This document shows positions 43,391-52,356 of a stretch of 64,000 nt of DNA, in pieces. The position numbers and the translations under genes were made by a program. The notes beneath the pieces are model-generated. The model was not told where the DNA came from, made no database searches, and was given only the letters and a program-made list of their open reading frames with translations. How positions within the stretch are numbered: the stretch's first letter is position 1; each line of letters begins with the position of its first letter. The DNA is from Psychrobacillus sp042944905 (lineage in GTDB: Bacteria > Bacillota > Bacilli > Bacillales_A > Planococcaceae): positions 3,782,001 to 3,846,000 of the forward strand of contig NZ_CP168496.1 of assembly GCF_042944905.1 (NCBI RefSeq), in the 5' to 3' direction.

Positions 43391-44332
43391 TTAGATATTA
43401 CATATTTTAATTACAGATTGAACAGAATTGACTGATTTATCTAAAGCAAGTTTTTCTTCATTCGTTAACGGAAGTTCGATAATACTTTCTATACCATCGC
43501 CTCCGATAACAGTTGGCACTCCTAAATACAAGTCTTTATACCCATACTCCCCTTCTAGATAAGCGATAGTAGGTAGTATTCGTTTTTTATCTTTAATAAT
43601 TGCTTCGGCCATTTCTACAAGTGAAGCTGCTGGAGCATAATATGCACTACCATTTCCAAGAAGAGAGACAATCTCGCCCCCTCCTTTTCTTGTCCGCTCC
43701 ACTATAGCTTCTAAACGCTCTTTTGAGATAATTTTCTCTAGTGGAATTCCACCCGCGTAGGAATATCGCACAAGCGGAACCATATCATCCCCATGACCGC
43801 CTAATACAAATCCTGAAATATCTTCTACAGAAATATTTAATTCTTCTGCGACAAATGTATTAAAACGCGCAGTATCTAGTACACCAGATTGTCCAATTAC
43901 TCTATTTTTCGGAAACCCAGTTGTTTTATAACAAACGTATGTCATGGCATCTACTGGATTACTTAATATAAGAACATAGCTATTTGGTGCATACTTTTTC
44001 ACTTGCTCTGATACAGAGCGCATAATTTTTGCATTAATACTCACCAGGTCATCTCTACTCATCCCCGGTTTTCGTGCAATACCGGCAGTAATAATAACCA
44101 TATCCGCATCTTTTATATGTTCATAATTAGACGTACCAGTAACTTTCGAATTAAAACGTTGAACTGAACCTGTTTCTAATATATCTAATGCTTTCCCTTT
44201 TGCAGGGTTTTCTAATTCCGGAATATCTACAAGCACGAGGTCCCCTAGTTCTTTTTGAGCTATCATTAAGGCTACTGTAGCACCTGTATAACCAGCCCCA
44301 ATTACGGCGATTTTATTTCTCCGAAAAGCCAA
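43391..44332 (-). CDS. mdh: malate dehydrogenase (eut operon-associated)
   Basis: NAD-dependent malate dehydrogenase of the LDH-like type (313 aa). The N-terminus AVIGAGYTGATVALMIAQ is the Rossmann NAD loop; ARKPGMSRDDLV near residue 88 carries the Arg-rich loop that selects dicarboxylates rather than lactate; catalytic His is in GFVLGGHGDDMVPLV near residue 178. The TTG start has AAAGGGTGA 6 nt upstream. It begins 33 bp after the last shell gene, in the same direction and before a shared terminator, so it belongs to the eut unit. No encapsulation-like terminal helix is obvious. Whether it recycles NADH from acetaldehyde oxidation or is simply the cell's Krebs-cycle enzyme is open. Confidence 0.9.
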   Translation of the reverse strand: MAFRRNKIAVIGAGYTGATVALMIAQKELGDLVLVDIPELENPAKGKALDILETGSVQRFNSKVTGTSNYEHIKDADMVIITAGIARKPGMSRDDLVSINAKIMRSVSEQVKKYAPNSYVLILSNPVDAMTYVCYKTTGFPKNRVIGQSGVLDTARFNTFVAEELNISVEDISGFVLGGHGDDMVPLVRYSYAGGIPLEKIISKERLEAIVERTRKGGGEIVSLLGNGSAYYAPAASLVEMAEAIIKDKKRILPTIAYLEGEYGYKDLYLGVPTVIGGDGIESIIELPLTNEEKLALDKSVNSVQSVIKICNI

Positions 44333-44365
44333 GTACTTTCACCCTTTCCTATACCATTACGACCC

Positions 44366-44719
44366 TTACTGTGGATTAGTGTCTGTTTTCACTGGTTTAG
44401 TACGTGCAGGCTTTGTTGTTAACTTACTTTCTTCGTATCTATTGTAGTCGAGCGGCTTAATCATCTCGTAAACAGATTGGTCTGGGCGTGGAATAACATG
44501 AGCTCCCAAAAGCTCTCCCACGCGTTTTGCCGCTTCACGACCAGCATCTACAGCGGCTTGGACAGCTCCTACATCCCCTTGAACAATAACCGTGACAATT
44601 CCCCCATCAATCATTTCTTGTTTTATTAATGTCACATTAGCTGATTTAATCATGGCATCAGCTGCTTCAATGGAACCGATTAACCCTTTTGTCTCAATCA
44701 TCCCTATTGCTTTGCTCAT
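44366..44719 (-). CDS. BMC-domain shell protein with C-terminal extension
   Basis: Hexameric microcompartment shell protein of 117 aa. The BMC fold (residues 1-90) begins MSKAIGMIETKGLIGSIEAA and ends VGELLGAHVIPRP, close to EutM and PduA. A basic Thr, Lys and Pro-rich tail (TTKPARTKPVKTDTNPQ) follows, which typical EutM lacks. The ATG at 44719 is preferred because AAAGGGGTGA precedes it at good spacing; a GTG three codons earlier is too close. It overlaps the end of eutN by 26 bp. Confidence 0.88.
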   Translation of the reverse strand: MSKAIGMIETKGLIGSIEAADAMIKSANVTLIKQEMIDGGIVTVIVQGDVGAVQAAVDAGREAAKRVGELLGAHVIPRPDQSVYEMIKPLDYNRYEESKLTTKPARTKPVKTDTNPQ

Positions 44720-44996
44720 CGATTTCACCCCTTTCTACTTCTGTCGAATCAATAATTCCAATGATTACCGCATCAATCGGCATCGGATGATCGCGCATTA
44801 TGTAACGGGATGAACCTCCACTCGTGACAAGAACATCATCCCCGATACCTGCACCTATTCGATCGGCAGCAACAAATTGGGTTTTCACCGGTTTACCTTG
44901 TACATCTACAGGCTGTACAATTAGTAGCTTTAACCCTTGTAATCCTTCCTCTTTACGAGTTGCCCAAACGTTTCCGATAACTTTTCCTATTTGCAT
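44694..44996 (-). CDS. eutN: EutN/CcmL-type pentameric shell protein
   Basis: EutN/CcmL family protein (100 aa) that caps the vertices of the microcompartment. It has MQIGKVIGNVWATRKEEGL at the N-terminus, LLIVQPVD near residue 24 and GIGDDVLVTSGGSSRYIM near residue 50, followed by PIDAVIIGIID. It lies between pduL and the second BMC gene and overlaps the latter, which suggests coupled translation. Confidence 0.92.
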   Translation of the reverse strand: MQIGKVIGNVWATRKEEGLQGLKLLIVQPVDVQGKPVKTQFVAADRIGAGIGDDVLVTSGGSSRYIMRDHPMPIDAVIIGIIDSTEVERGEIDEQSNRDD

Positions 44997-45013
44997 GCTG
45001 TCATCACCTATTT

Positions 45014-45874
45014 CTATTTTCTAAACGAAATGGATATACCTAGCTCTCTTGCTGTATCTCGTGCAAGCGCTGTAATAATAGTTCCTTTTTCTAGGATAAT
45101 TTCTTTTGTTGTCACTTCTCTTACATCGTCTTTCGAAAGTAACTTTTTGGGATAATTAAAAATAGAATCTTCACTACTTTTGGTTACAACTTTAGGTACT
45201 TCCATCTGTACTTTTATACGGTTCTCGCTAGACTTTATTAAACGACCAATTGATCCTTTAGAAATAAACCCTGCGTTCGATTCATCTGTATCTATATGCA
45301 TTTCTAACTGGTATTTATCCGATACACGAATTTTTACATGACGATATGCCATTGGTCGAACACCATCAGTTTCTACCGTTACATATTCATCATTTTGAAC
45401 ACCAAAATGAGCTGCATCAACAGGCGTCATATGAATATGAGCTTGCGCGATAATTAGTCCCTCTTCTAAAAAGAGGCTCCCTTTTGGCCCTATTATCGTA
45501 AAAGCTCCTGATCCTTCTATGTCTCCTGATTCACGAAGGGGAGGATTTAATCCTAGCTTCACTGCATCTGTCAAACTGACTTCTGCTTGCGTCAGGGAAC
45601 GAGCAGGACCAAGCACTCGCACGCGTTCAATGCTTCCTTTTGGTCCTGCAATAACAACCGTTTCATTGGCTGCAAATTGACCCAGTTGGGATAAGTTCGC
45701 TTTTTTCGTTAACTCATACTCTTTTCCAAATAATGCTTCCACATGGAGTGGTGACAAATGAACATGACGAGCAGAAACAGCGATTGGAATTGAATCTTTT
45801 GAAAGTGGTTGCTCAACTTTTTCGAGTTGCTCTAAAACTTCCCCTACAATTTTTTCAATTAATTGCTGATTCAT
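45014..45874 (-). CDS. pduL: phosphate acyltransferase PduL with C-terminal extension
   Basis: PduL-type phosphotransacylase (286 aa), converting acetyl-CoA to acetyl phosphate inside the compartment and recycling CoA. Zinc-site motifs VSARHVHLS near residue 33 and AHIHMTPVDAAHFG near residue 145 are present. The N-terminal amphipathic helix MNQQLIEKIVGEVLEQLEK looks like an encapsulation peptide. Unlike the ~210-aa PduL core, it carries about 70 extra residues ending KEIILEKGTIITALARDTAR, resembling the start of EutQ. No eutD gene is present, so PduL is the likely acyltransferase. Confidence 0.88.
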   Translation of the reverse strand: MNQQLIEKIVGEVLEQLEKVEQPLSKDSIPIAVSARHVHLSPLHVEALFGKEYELTKKANLSQLGQFAANETVVIAGPKGSIERVRVLGPARSLTQAEVSLTDAVKLGLNPPLRESGDIEGSGAFTIIGPKGSLFLEEGLIIAQAHIHMTPVDAAHFGVQNDEYVTVETDGVRPMAYRHVKIRVSDKYQLEMHIDTDESNAGFISKGSIGRLIKSSENRIKVQMEVPKVVTKSSEDSIFNYPKKLLSKDDVREVTTKEIILEKGTIITALARDTARELGISISFRK

Positions 45875-45900
45875 CTTAGAACCGCCTTTCTAAGCTACTT

Positions 45901-46188
45901 TTAGTTTTCTAGTTTCGGTAAAATCATTTCTAACTCATTATGTGGTCTAGGAATTACATGCACAGATAATAATTCTCCAACACGTTGCGCTGCTGCAGCT
46001 CCAGCGTCTGTTGCTGCTTTAACAGCACCTACATCGCCTCGAACTAATACTGTTACAATGCCTCCACCAACATGTACTTTCCCTACTAGATTTACGCTAG
46101 CTGCCTTCACCATTGCATCTGCAGCTTCAATTGAACCAATTAATCCTTTTGTTTCTACCATTCCTAATGCTGTACCTTCTCTTGACAT
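45901..46188 (-). CDS. eutM: EutM-type hexameric shell protein
   Basis: Canonical BMC-H shell protein (95 aa) starting MSREGTALGMVETKGLIGSI and ending VHVIPRPHNELEMILPKLEN. It forms the main facet hexamers and is close to EutM and PduA. The ribosome site is AGGAGGAAA. It lies between eutE and pduL. A second BMC-H gene with an extended tail is at 44366-44719. Confidence 0.93.
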   Translation of the reverse strand: MSREGTALGMVETKGLIGSIEAADAMVKAASVNLVGKVHVGGGIVTVLVRGDVGAVKAATDAGAAAAQRVGELLSVHVIPRPHNELEMILPKLEN

Positions 46189-46210
46189 ATTCGTTTCCTC
46201 CTAATAGGTT

Positions 46211-47737
46211 TTATTTAGATAATTGTTTTACTATTTCACTGACCAAATCTTTTACTACTTGAGGGTCGACAGAGTCATTAGAACCCAATGAAGATAATAC
46301 ATTCGCCACTACTTGATCTGTCACATCTTCCACTTCACCATTTATTTCATTGGTAGTAGTCTCATGTGCTGGAAGATTCACTTCTTTAATTCCATAAGCC
46401 ATTCTCTTGATGTTTAATAAATGCTTGGCACTTACATTATCTGAAGTAATATTCCCTCCAAATGTTCCACACCCTAAAGTCATTGATGGCATTAAACCGG
46501 TTGTGCCTCCAACTGCTCCAACAGATGACATCGTATTCACTAAGATTCGAGAAACCGGCATCTCCAACGCAAACTCGCGAGCGATACTGTCAGTTTCTGT
46601 GTGAAGGGAAAGACTATGCCCCATTCCTCCAAGTTGAAGTAAAGACATACAAAGCTCTTTTGCATGATTAATATCTGACGCAATATACATTGCGAAAACC
46701 GGCGAGAGTTTTTCGAGTGAAAATGGAACCTCTTTTCCGACCTTCGTCTCCATTCCAACAATAATACGTGTCCCAGGTGGTAAGGAAATACCGGCATAAT
46801 TCGCAATGGTTTGAGGACTTTTCCCAACAATTTTTGGATTCACCTTACCTGGAAATGGAGAAATCACTTTCTCCATTAAAAGCTTTTCATCCTCGGACAA
46901 AATATAAGCTCCATATTTCTTAAGGGCTCTAGTAACTAATTCCGCAACATTTCGATCTACTACAATGGCTTGTTCAGTAGCACAAATAGTCCCATAATCA
47001 AATGACTTACTGTTAACAATGTTTTCTACGGCTTTATCAATTTTTGCCGTTCGTTCGATGTACACCGGAACATTTCCAGGTCCAACGCCGTAAGCGGGTT
47101 TCCCCGAACTATATGCAGCTTTTACTAATGCTCCTCCACCAGTTGCTAAAATAAGGTTGATATCTGGATGTTTCATGAGTTGCTGCGTTGCTTCCATGGA
47201 TGACATTGTTAAGCATTGAACAAGCCCTTTAGGAGCACCAGCAGTTACGGCAGCTTCTTCACAAACTTTCAATGCTTCTTGCGTACACTTCACCGCGTAT
47301 GGATGGGGACTCACAACTATCGCATTCCTTGTTTTCAGGGAGATGAGTGTTTTAAAAAAAGCAGTAGACGTTGGGTTTGTAGTAGGAATGATTCCAGCTA
47401 TTACACCAAATGGAGCAGCAATTTCTAGTACTTTATTAGCTTTATCTTCTCCAATAATACCAACTGTTTTTAATTCTTTAATACTTTCATAGACATCTCT
47501 TGAACCAACTTCATTTTTTATCTTTTTATGTTCAGCTACACCCATACCTGTCTCATCCACAGCCATTTTTCCAAGTCTAGCTGACTCCGCAAAGGCTGCA
47601 TTTGCAACTGCTTTTACTACTTGATCTACCTGCTCTTGCGTAAACGCCATATATACTTTCTGTGCAGTTTTTGCTGCTTGAACCGCGGTACGCATTTCCT
47701 GTAAAGCCAATAAATCAGTATCCATTACTGTAACCAA
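46211..47737 (-). CDS. eutE: CoA-acylating acetaldehyde dehydrogenase EutE
   Basis: Aldehyde dehydrogenase (about 508 aa) oxidising acetaldehyde to acetyl-CoA with NAD+. The catalytic Cys lies in SFDYGTICATEQAIVV near residue 262, and the NAD-loop region ATGGGALVKAAYSSGKPA near residue 205. The C-terminal tail DPQVVKDLVSEIVKQLSK is a short amphipathic helix typical of encapsulation peptides. The start is uncertain: AAAGGAG best fits the TTG at 47737, while a GTG three codons upstream overlaps it. It follows eutL by about 16 bp. Confidence 0.93.
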   Translation of the reverse strand: MVTVMDTDLLALQEMRTAVQAAKTAQKVYMAFTQEQVDQVVKAVANAAFAESARLGKMAVDETGMGVAEHKKIKNEVGSRDVYESIKELKTVGIIGEDKANKVLEIAAPFGVIAGIIPTTNPTSTAFFKTLISLKTRNAIVVSPHPYAVKCTQEALKVCEEAAVTAGAPKGLVQCLTMSSMEATQQLMKHPDINLILATGGGALVKAAYSSGKPAYGVGPGNVPVYIERTAKIDKAVENIVNSKSFDYGTICATEQAIVVDRNVAELVTRALKKYGAYILSEDEKLLMEKVISPFPGKVNPKIVGKSPQTIANYAGISLPPGTRIIVGMETKVGKEVPFSLEKLSPVFAMYIASDINHAKELCMSLLQLGGMGHSLSLHTETDSIAREFALEMPVSRILVNTMSSVGAVGGTTGLMPSMTLGCGTFGGNITSDNVSAKHLLNIKRMAYGIKEVNLPAHETTTNEINGEVEDVTDQVVANVLSSLGSNDSVDPQVVKDLVSEIVKQLSK

Positions 47738-47753
47738 AGCACTCACTCCTTTC

Positions 47754-48401
47754 CTAGTAATCTAATGGCCGCTTTGCCATGTTGAAGATAGCTTCCCTAA
47801 AAGCATCTGTAGCAGCTTGGCACGAAGATTGACTACCAGTGAATAAGCCACCACCAAAGTTTGTCTCAGAAGGTGGAGCAAAAAATTCACACACTTGCAC
47901 ATCTGCCGCTTTTAGAGCAGCATCTAATCCAACTATTGCCTCTAAAGGTGGGGCGATTAAATAGGCAAGTGACTGTCCTTCATGTACGCCAGCTACTCCC
48001 GCTAAATAGCTTCCGCAACTAGATATTACTTTTGAGTACAGTGCGTGATTTTCATCGTCATTAATTGCTTCAAAATAAGCATCATTTTCAACTGTAATCC
48101 GAATAGAGTCTAATCCGCTTTTCACTTCTTCTGGAGAAGGACCGGCTATAATTCCAATAAATTCTCCAGAAAGAGGCCCAGAAGCATGTGCAGCGCCAGC
48201 ATAAAAGCTTTTTGCATAAACCACTTCTACATCCGATTTTTTCGTCGCTTCATCTGCAGCAGTATATCCAACGTCGTCAATTGTCGTAGTAAATAATCCT
48301 AAGCTTCTTTGATAGGGCTTTAAGTTTAGTTTTTCAGCAAGACCTGCATCTACATTTGGAATTACTTGCATAGATAAAATATCTGCAAATATTTTTTTCA
48401 T
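47754..48401 (-). CDS. eutL: EutL-type tandem BMC shell protein
   Basis: EutL (215 aa) has two BMC repeats and forms pseudohexamers with a gated central pore. It begins MKKIFADILSMQVIPNVDAG and contains YAKSFYAGAAHASGPLSGEF near residue 62 and GSYLAGVAGVHEGQSLAYLI near residue 132. It ends SCQAATDAFREAIFNMAKR. It lies between eutC and eutE in the core metabolic order. Confidence 0.95.
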   Translation of the reverse strand: MKKIFADILSMQVIPNVDAGLAEKLNLKPYQRSLGLFTTTIDDVGYTAADEATKKSDVEVVYAKSFYAGAAHASGPLSGEFIGIIAGPSPEEVKSGLDSIRITVENDAYFEAINDDENHALYSKVISSCGSYLAGVAGVHEGQSLAYLIAPPLEAIVGLDAALKAADVQVCEFFAPPSETNFGGGLFTGSQSSCQAATDAFREAIFNMAKRPLDY

Positions 48402-48418
48402 CCTACACTAAATACCTC

Positions 48419-49408
48419 CTATCCTTCTTTCTTCACTAACGACACACCACTTGCTTCGTATTTCAAGATTTTTTGAATAAGTGTACCTAAATACGCTCCC
48501 GCTTCGACGGAGGGAATTCCACCTTTATGAATATTGGAAATAACCATACGATCGGCTTCGATTGTCCCAATTCTTGGTTTATAGCAAATATAAGCACTGA
48601 GAGATTCAGCTGACACAAGTCCTGGTCTTTCCCCTATTAAAATTACAACTATATCTGGTTGTAATAACTCGCCTATTTCATCCATTAAAGCTACTCGACC
48701 TTTGTCAACATAAAAAGTAGTACCCATTTCAATATTTAAGTTTTTTAATGACTGTTCTAAACTCAAATAAACGTCTTCTAAATTTTCTTCAAGTGCTTTT
48801 GCACTTAGACCATTTGATGCAACAATTTGTACTTTCGGAGAACGTTTGCACTTTTCCAAAACAGTTTTTTTAGACTCGTCTGAAAGTCTTCTTCCTAAAT
48901 CTGGTCTTCTAATATACTCCTCTTTATCTAGCACTCTCGTATGCACCTGGAAGAAATTTAACCGCTCTAAAATTTCCTGTGGAACCTCTCCGTATACAGC
49001 ATCTACAGCTGCGGCGTGATCGAAGCGAAATTGAAGCCATGTATTTGTTTTAGGCCTCGATCCAGCCCTACCTACAGCAATTCGAGCTGGTGTTTTTTTA
49101 CGTAACTCCGATAAGTAATTTTCTTTTTTATCATCCTCTATCGAAACTTTTTCTTTTAACATTTGTGACTTCATTAATCTTTCTTGCTCGTTAGTTGCTT
49201 CCTTTGAAGGATAAAATTTTACTTCTCCAACTGGATCAACATCCTGTTTTACTTCCGAAAAGTTAACTACAGAATGATCCTGATACAATTTTACTTTTTG
49301 ATTCCCTTGACCATGTTCTTGAGCATTATTATTCACTTCATTGGTCTGGAGCTTTTCAATGACCATCTTTGTAATTTGTTTGATTAGCTGTTCATTCACA
49401 TAAGTCAT
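48419..49408 (-). CDS. eutC: ethanolamine ammonia-lyase small subunit
   Basis: EutC (329 aa) is the light subunit of the AdoCbl-dependent ethanolamine ammonia-lyase and helps bind the cobalamin. The conserved ARIAVGRAGSRPKTNTWLQF lies near residue 108 and VVILIGERPGLVSAESLSAY near residue 245. The first 100 residues are less conserved and include the amphipathic N-terminus MTYVNEQLIKQITKMVIEKL, a likely encapsulation peptide. It starts 4 bp after eutB. Confidence 0.95.
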   Translation of the reverse strand: MTYVNEQLIKQITKMVIEKLQTNEVNNNAQEHGQGNQKVKLYQDHSVVNFSEVKQDVDPVGEVKFYPSKEATNEQERLMKSQMLKEKVSIEDDKKENYLSELRKKTPARIAVGRAGSRPKTNTWLQFRFDHAAAVDAVYGEVPQEILERLNFFQVHTRVLDKEEYIRRPDLGRRLSDESKKTVLEKCKRSPKVQIVASNGLSAKALEENLEDVYLSLEQSLKNLNIEMGTTFYVDKGRVALMDEIGELLQPDIVVILIGERPGLVSAESLSAYICYKPRIGTIEADRMVISNIHKGGIPSVEAGAYLGTLIQKILKYEASGVSLVKKEG

Positions 49409-49411
49409 CTC

Positions 49412-50776
49412 CTAACGTGTGAATAGACTCGGATCGCCTGCACGAGCACTCAATCGACCATTTTCGTATATCCCCATTTTCTCTAACCATTTCAAAAATT
49501 CAGGTGCTGGTGTTTTACTAAATGTTTGGAGTAAAGTCGCTACGTCATGATAGCTCATCGATTGATAGTTCAACATACAATCGTCACCCATCGGAGTTGC
49601 AATGATAAAATTCACTCCTGCAGCCGTTAAAAGAACCCCTAAATCTTCAATATCATTCTGATCCGCTTTAATATGATTTGTATAACAAATGTCCACACCC
49701 ATTGGAATCCCGTGCATTTTTCCCATGAAATGATCCTCTAAACCTGCACGTATTACTTGTTTACTGTTATATAAATATTCGGGACCAATAAACCCTACAA
49801 CCGTATTTACAATAAATGGGTCAAAATGTCGTGCAAACCCGTAGTTTCGAGATTCAAGTGTCATCTGATCGATACCAAAATGAGCTTCTGCTGAAAGTTC
49901 AGAACCTTGACCTGTTTCAAAGTACATGACTTGAGGCCCCGTCCCAGTTCCTTGCTTTAATGCTAGCTGCCGGGCTTCTGCAATTAATTCTGCAGAAATT
50001 CCGAACGACCGATTAGCAGCTTCTGTACCTGCTATACTTTGGAAGATCATATCCGCAGGAGCACCTTGCTCTATTGCTTTCATTTGTGTTGTAACATGTG
50101 CTAAAACACAGTTTTGCGTAGGAATTTTCCAGTCATTAATAAAGTCACGCGTAGCATGGAGTAATCGCTTCACACTTTCAACTGAGTCGTCTACCGGATT
50201 TATTCCGATTACAGCGTCACCAATGCCGTATGATAATCCATCTTTTAGGGCGGCAATCATTCCATCCACACTATCTGTCGGATGGTTTGGTTGGAGACGT
50301 GAAGAAATCGTTCCTTTTTGACCAATCGTAATATTACAAGTGGATAGAATTTCGATTTTATTTGCTGCATGAACTAAATCTAAATTAGACATTATTTTAG
50401 CAGCTGCTGCTATCATTTCAGAGTTGAGCCCTTTACTTATACGCTTTAGCTCGCGGTCTCCTACTTCATTACTTAAAATGTATTCTCTAAGTTCAGCGAC
50501 ACTCCAATTTTTTAGCTCTCCGTAGATTTTTTCATTTAGATCACTTTCGATTATCTTAGAAACCTCATCTTGTTCTATGGGAATTAAAGGATTATTGCGA
50601 ATATCACTCATCAGTACTTCACTAAGCACTGACTTTGCAGCAATTCGTTCCTGAACTGTTTCTGCGGCTACTCCCGCTAGACGGTCCCCTGATTTTTCTT
50701 CATTTGCTTTCGCCATTACTTCCTTCAAGTCTTGAAAGTTGTAACTTATGCCACCTAACACGGATTTTAAATTCAC
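49412..50776 (-). CDS. eutB: ethanolamine ammonia-lyase large subunit
   Basis: EutB (454 aa) is the catalytic TIM-barrel subunit that converts ethanolamine to acetaldehyde and ammonia. Conserved segments are STCNITIGQKGTISSRLQPN near residue 145, DAVIGINPVDDSVESVKRLL near residue 195, YFETGQGSELSAEAHFG near residue 282 and GVDICYTNHIKADQND near residue 358. Length is that of the family. It requires adenosylcobalamin; no eutT adenosyltransferase gene is in the window. Confidence 0.97.
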   Translation of the reverse strand: MNLKSVLGGISYNFQDLKEVMAKANEEKSGDRLAGVAAETVQERIAAKSVLSEVLMSDIRNNPLIPIEQDEVSKIIESDLNEKIYGELKNWSVAELREYILSNEVGDRELKRISKGLNSEMIAAAAKIMSNLDLVHAANKIEILSTCNITIGQKGTISSRLQPNHPTDSVDGMIAALKDGLSYGIGDAVIGINPVDDSVESVKRLLHATRDFINDWKIPTQNCVLAHVTTQMKAIEQGAPADMIFQSIAGTEAANRSFGISAELIAEARQLALKQGTGTGPQVMYFETGQGSELSAEAHFGIDQMTLESRNYGFARHFDPFIVNTVVGFIGPEYLYNSKQVIRAGLEDHFMGKMHGIPMGVDICYTNHIKADQNDIEDLGVLLTAAGVNFIIATPMGDDCMLNYQSMSYHDVATLLQTFSKTPAPEFLKWLEKMGIYENGRLSARAGDPSLFTR

Positions 50777-50792
50777 TGTAAAACCCCCTCCT

Positions 50793-52241
50793 TTACGACG
50801 AGTGGAATGTTAATGTTTTCACTACGACTGGTACTACACCAGAGTCGAGTGCCTTTCCAATATCCATATAGTCTCCGTGAACGACACTTACTTGATCAAT
50901 ACATATAACACTTTGCCTAACATTCATTGCAAGAAGTGTTTGGCCAATTACTTTTGCGTGGTCCGTTTGTAAAACAAGCACAATCGGCAGCAAAGGATCT
51001 GGGCGTTTTTCCATCACTTTTACAATTGCTTCTGATAATTTCTGGATGTCCCGAAATCCCATATAAGGTAATTCTGAGATGTAAAGCGCAAAATTTTGCC
51101 CTTCTCGAGCTGCATCGTACATATCTATAGCTTTTTTTATCGCTGCATCAAAATTTTCTAGACCTTCTTGCAAATTCGAATGAAAGTTAAAATTATATAC
51201 AGGTACATTTCTAACCGGTAAATCCTGAGGTGATATTTGTATGGTTGCCCCACTAATTTCGGTCGTTTGTGTCCCAGCTCCTAACACTGTTGCACGTACT
51301 GTTTCAATAGGTTCTAGCCAAGAAAAGCTTCGAAGTGTTTCATCTCGTTGAAGCTCCTTAGCAAGAACCTGACCAATATCCTCGTACTCAGTGGTTGGAT
51401 GAACACCAAACTCATGGTTATAAATGCATTCTGATATTCCACCCGAGAACACAATCGTCTCTACTTTTTCTTTCCAATTTGGAGAGTGACCAAGTAAAAG
51501 TACGTTATCTTTCTGTTGAACTTCACCTTTCAATATTCTGCCAAGTGATTTTGTCATAAACTTAATGACCAGATCAACGTCAAGTGCATCCCTTGAATCC
51601 CCTACGAATAAAGAGATACCTTGTTCCTTTAGAAGTCTCTGTACTGAAGGAGAGATAGATTGTATCTTTTCACCTTGAAATTCTATTAATCTCCCACCAA
51701 TGTGCATTGTACAAGTTCCAAGAAGCTCTTTATCTTTAAAAACTGCTATATTTGCAGTTCCACCGCCTATATCAATATTAGCAATTACTTTTCCAGTGCG
51801 AGCAGAATAATCAAAAGCACCTGATCCTTTTGCTGCGATAATACCTTCTAAATCCGGACCCGCTGTTGCTACTAAAAAATCTCCTACTTCATTGGACAAA
51901 TAGTGAAGCATTTCCTTCGCATTGTGCTTAGTTGCAGTTTCACCGGTAATGATGACTGCACCTGTTTCAATTTGATTTGCCTCTATTCCAGCTTTTGAAT
52001 ACTCTCCCTGAATAATTTTCTCCACTTCAGCAACATCTATTGTCGTATTATCTTTCAATGGAGTTCTAAAAATGGGACTTTTATAAATGATTTCTTTATC
52101 GACAATTTCAATTCTCGGAACATGGGTAGTCCCCGCGGTATTCATTAATGAAAAGCGACTAATAATCAACTTCGTCGTGCTTGTTCCTATATCAATTCCT
52201 GCACTAATAATCGTTTCTTTTTTACGATTGAAATCGAACAA
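50793..52241 (-). CDS. eutA: ethanolamine ammonia-lyase reactivating factor EutA
   Basis: Actin-fold ATPase (about 482 aa) that exchanges damaged cobalamin in ethanolamine ammonia-lyase. Phosphate loops are SAGIDIGTSTTKLIISRF near residue 13 and ANIDIGGGTANIAVFKD near residue 150. The TTG start (MFDFNRKKETI) has GAGG about 7 nt upstream; a GTG two codons earlier is also possible. It is the first gene after an ANTAR-hairpin terminator and precedes eutB by 16 bp. Confidence 0.93.
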   Translation of the reverse strand: MFDFNRKKETIISAGIDIGTSTTKLIISRFSLMNTAGTTHVPRIEIVDKEIIYKSPIFRTPLKDNTTIDVAEVEKIIQGEYSKAGIEANQIETGAVIITGETATKHNAKEMLHYLSNEVGDFLVATAGPDLEGIIAAKGSGAFDYSARTGKVIANIDIGGGTANIAVFKDKELLGTCTMHIGGRLIEFQGEKIQSISPSVQRLLKEQGISLFVGDSRDALDVDLVIKFMTKSLGRILKGEVQQKDNVLLLGHSPNWKEKVETIVFSGGISECIYNHEFGVHPTTEYEDIGQVLAKELQRDETLRSFSWLEPIETVRATVLGAGTQTTEISGATIQISPQDLPVRNVPVYNFNFHSNLQEGLENFDAAIKKAIDMYDAAREGQNFALYISELPYMGFRDIQKLSEAIVKVMEKRPDPLLPIVLVLQTDHAKVIGQTLLAMNVRQSVICIDQVSVVHGDYMDIGKALDSGVVPVVVKTLTFHSS

Positions 52242-52261
52242 TACCACACCTCACTTGTAAA

Positions 52262-52322
52262 TAAAAAACGCCTTAACTAGACACGCAGAATTTTCTCCGT
52301 GTAAGTAAAGGCGCCTTTGCCT
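52262..52322 (-). promoter_or_regulatory. ANTAR-target hairpin and terminator before eutA
   Basis: The minus strand carries AGGC-AAAGGC-GCCT (52309-52322), a 4-bp stem with a hexaloop having A at position 1 and G at position 4, the mark of ANTAR targets. Its 3' arm overlaps a terminator formed by CGCCTT...AAGGCG (52268-52313) followed by TTTTTT. Binding of EutV to this hairpin should prevent the terminator. The expected upstream partner hairpin could not be identified with confidence. Confidence 0.8.
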
Positions 52323-52356
52323 ATTTATGAACTTTTATTTGGTAATTGTAAATATA

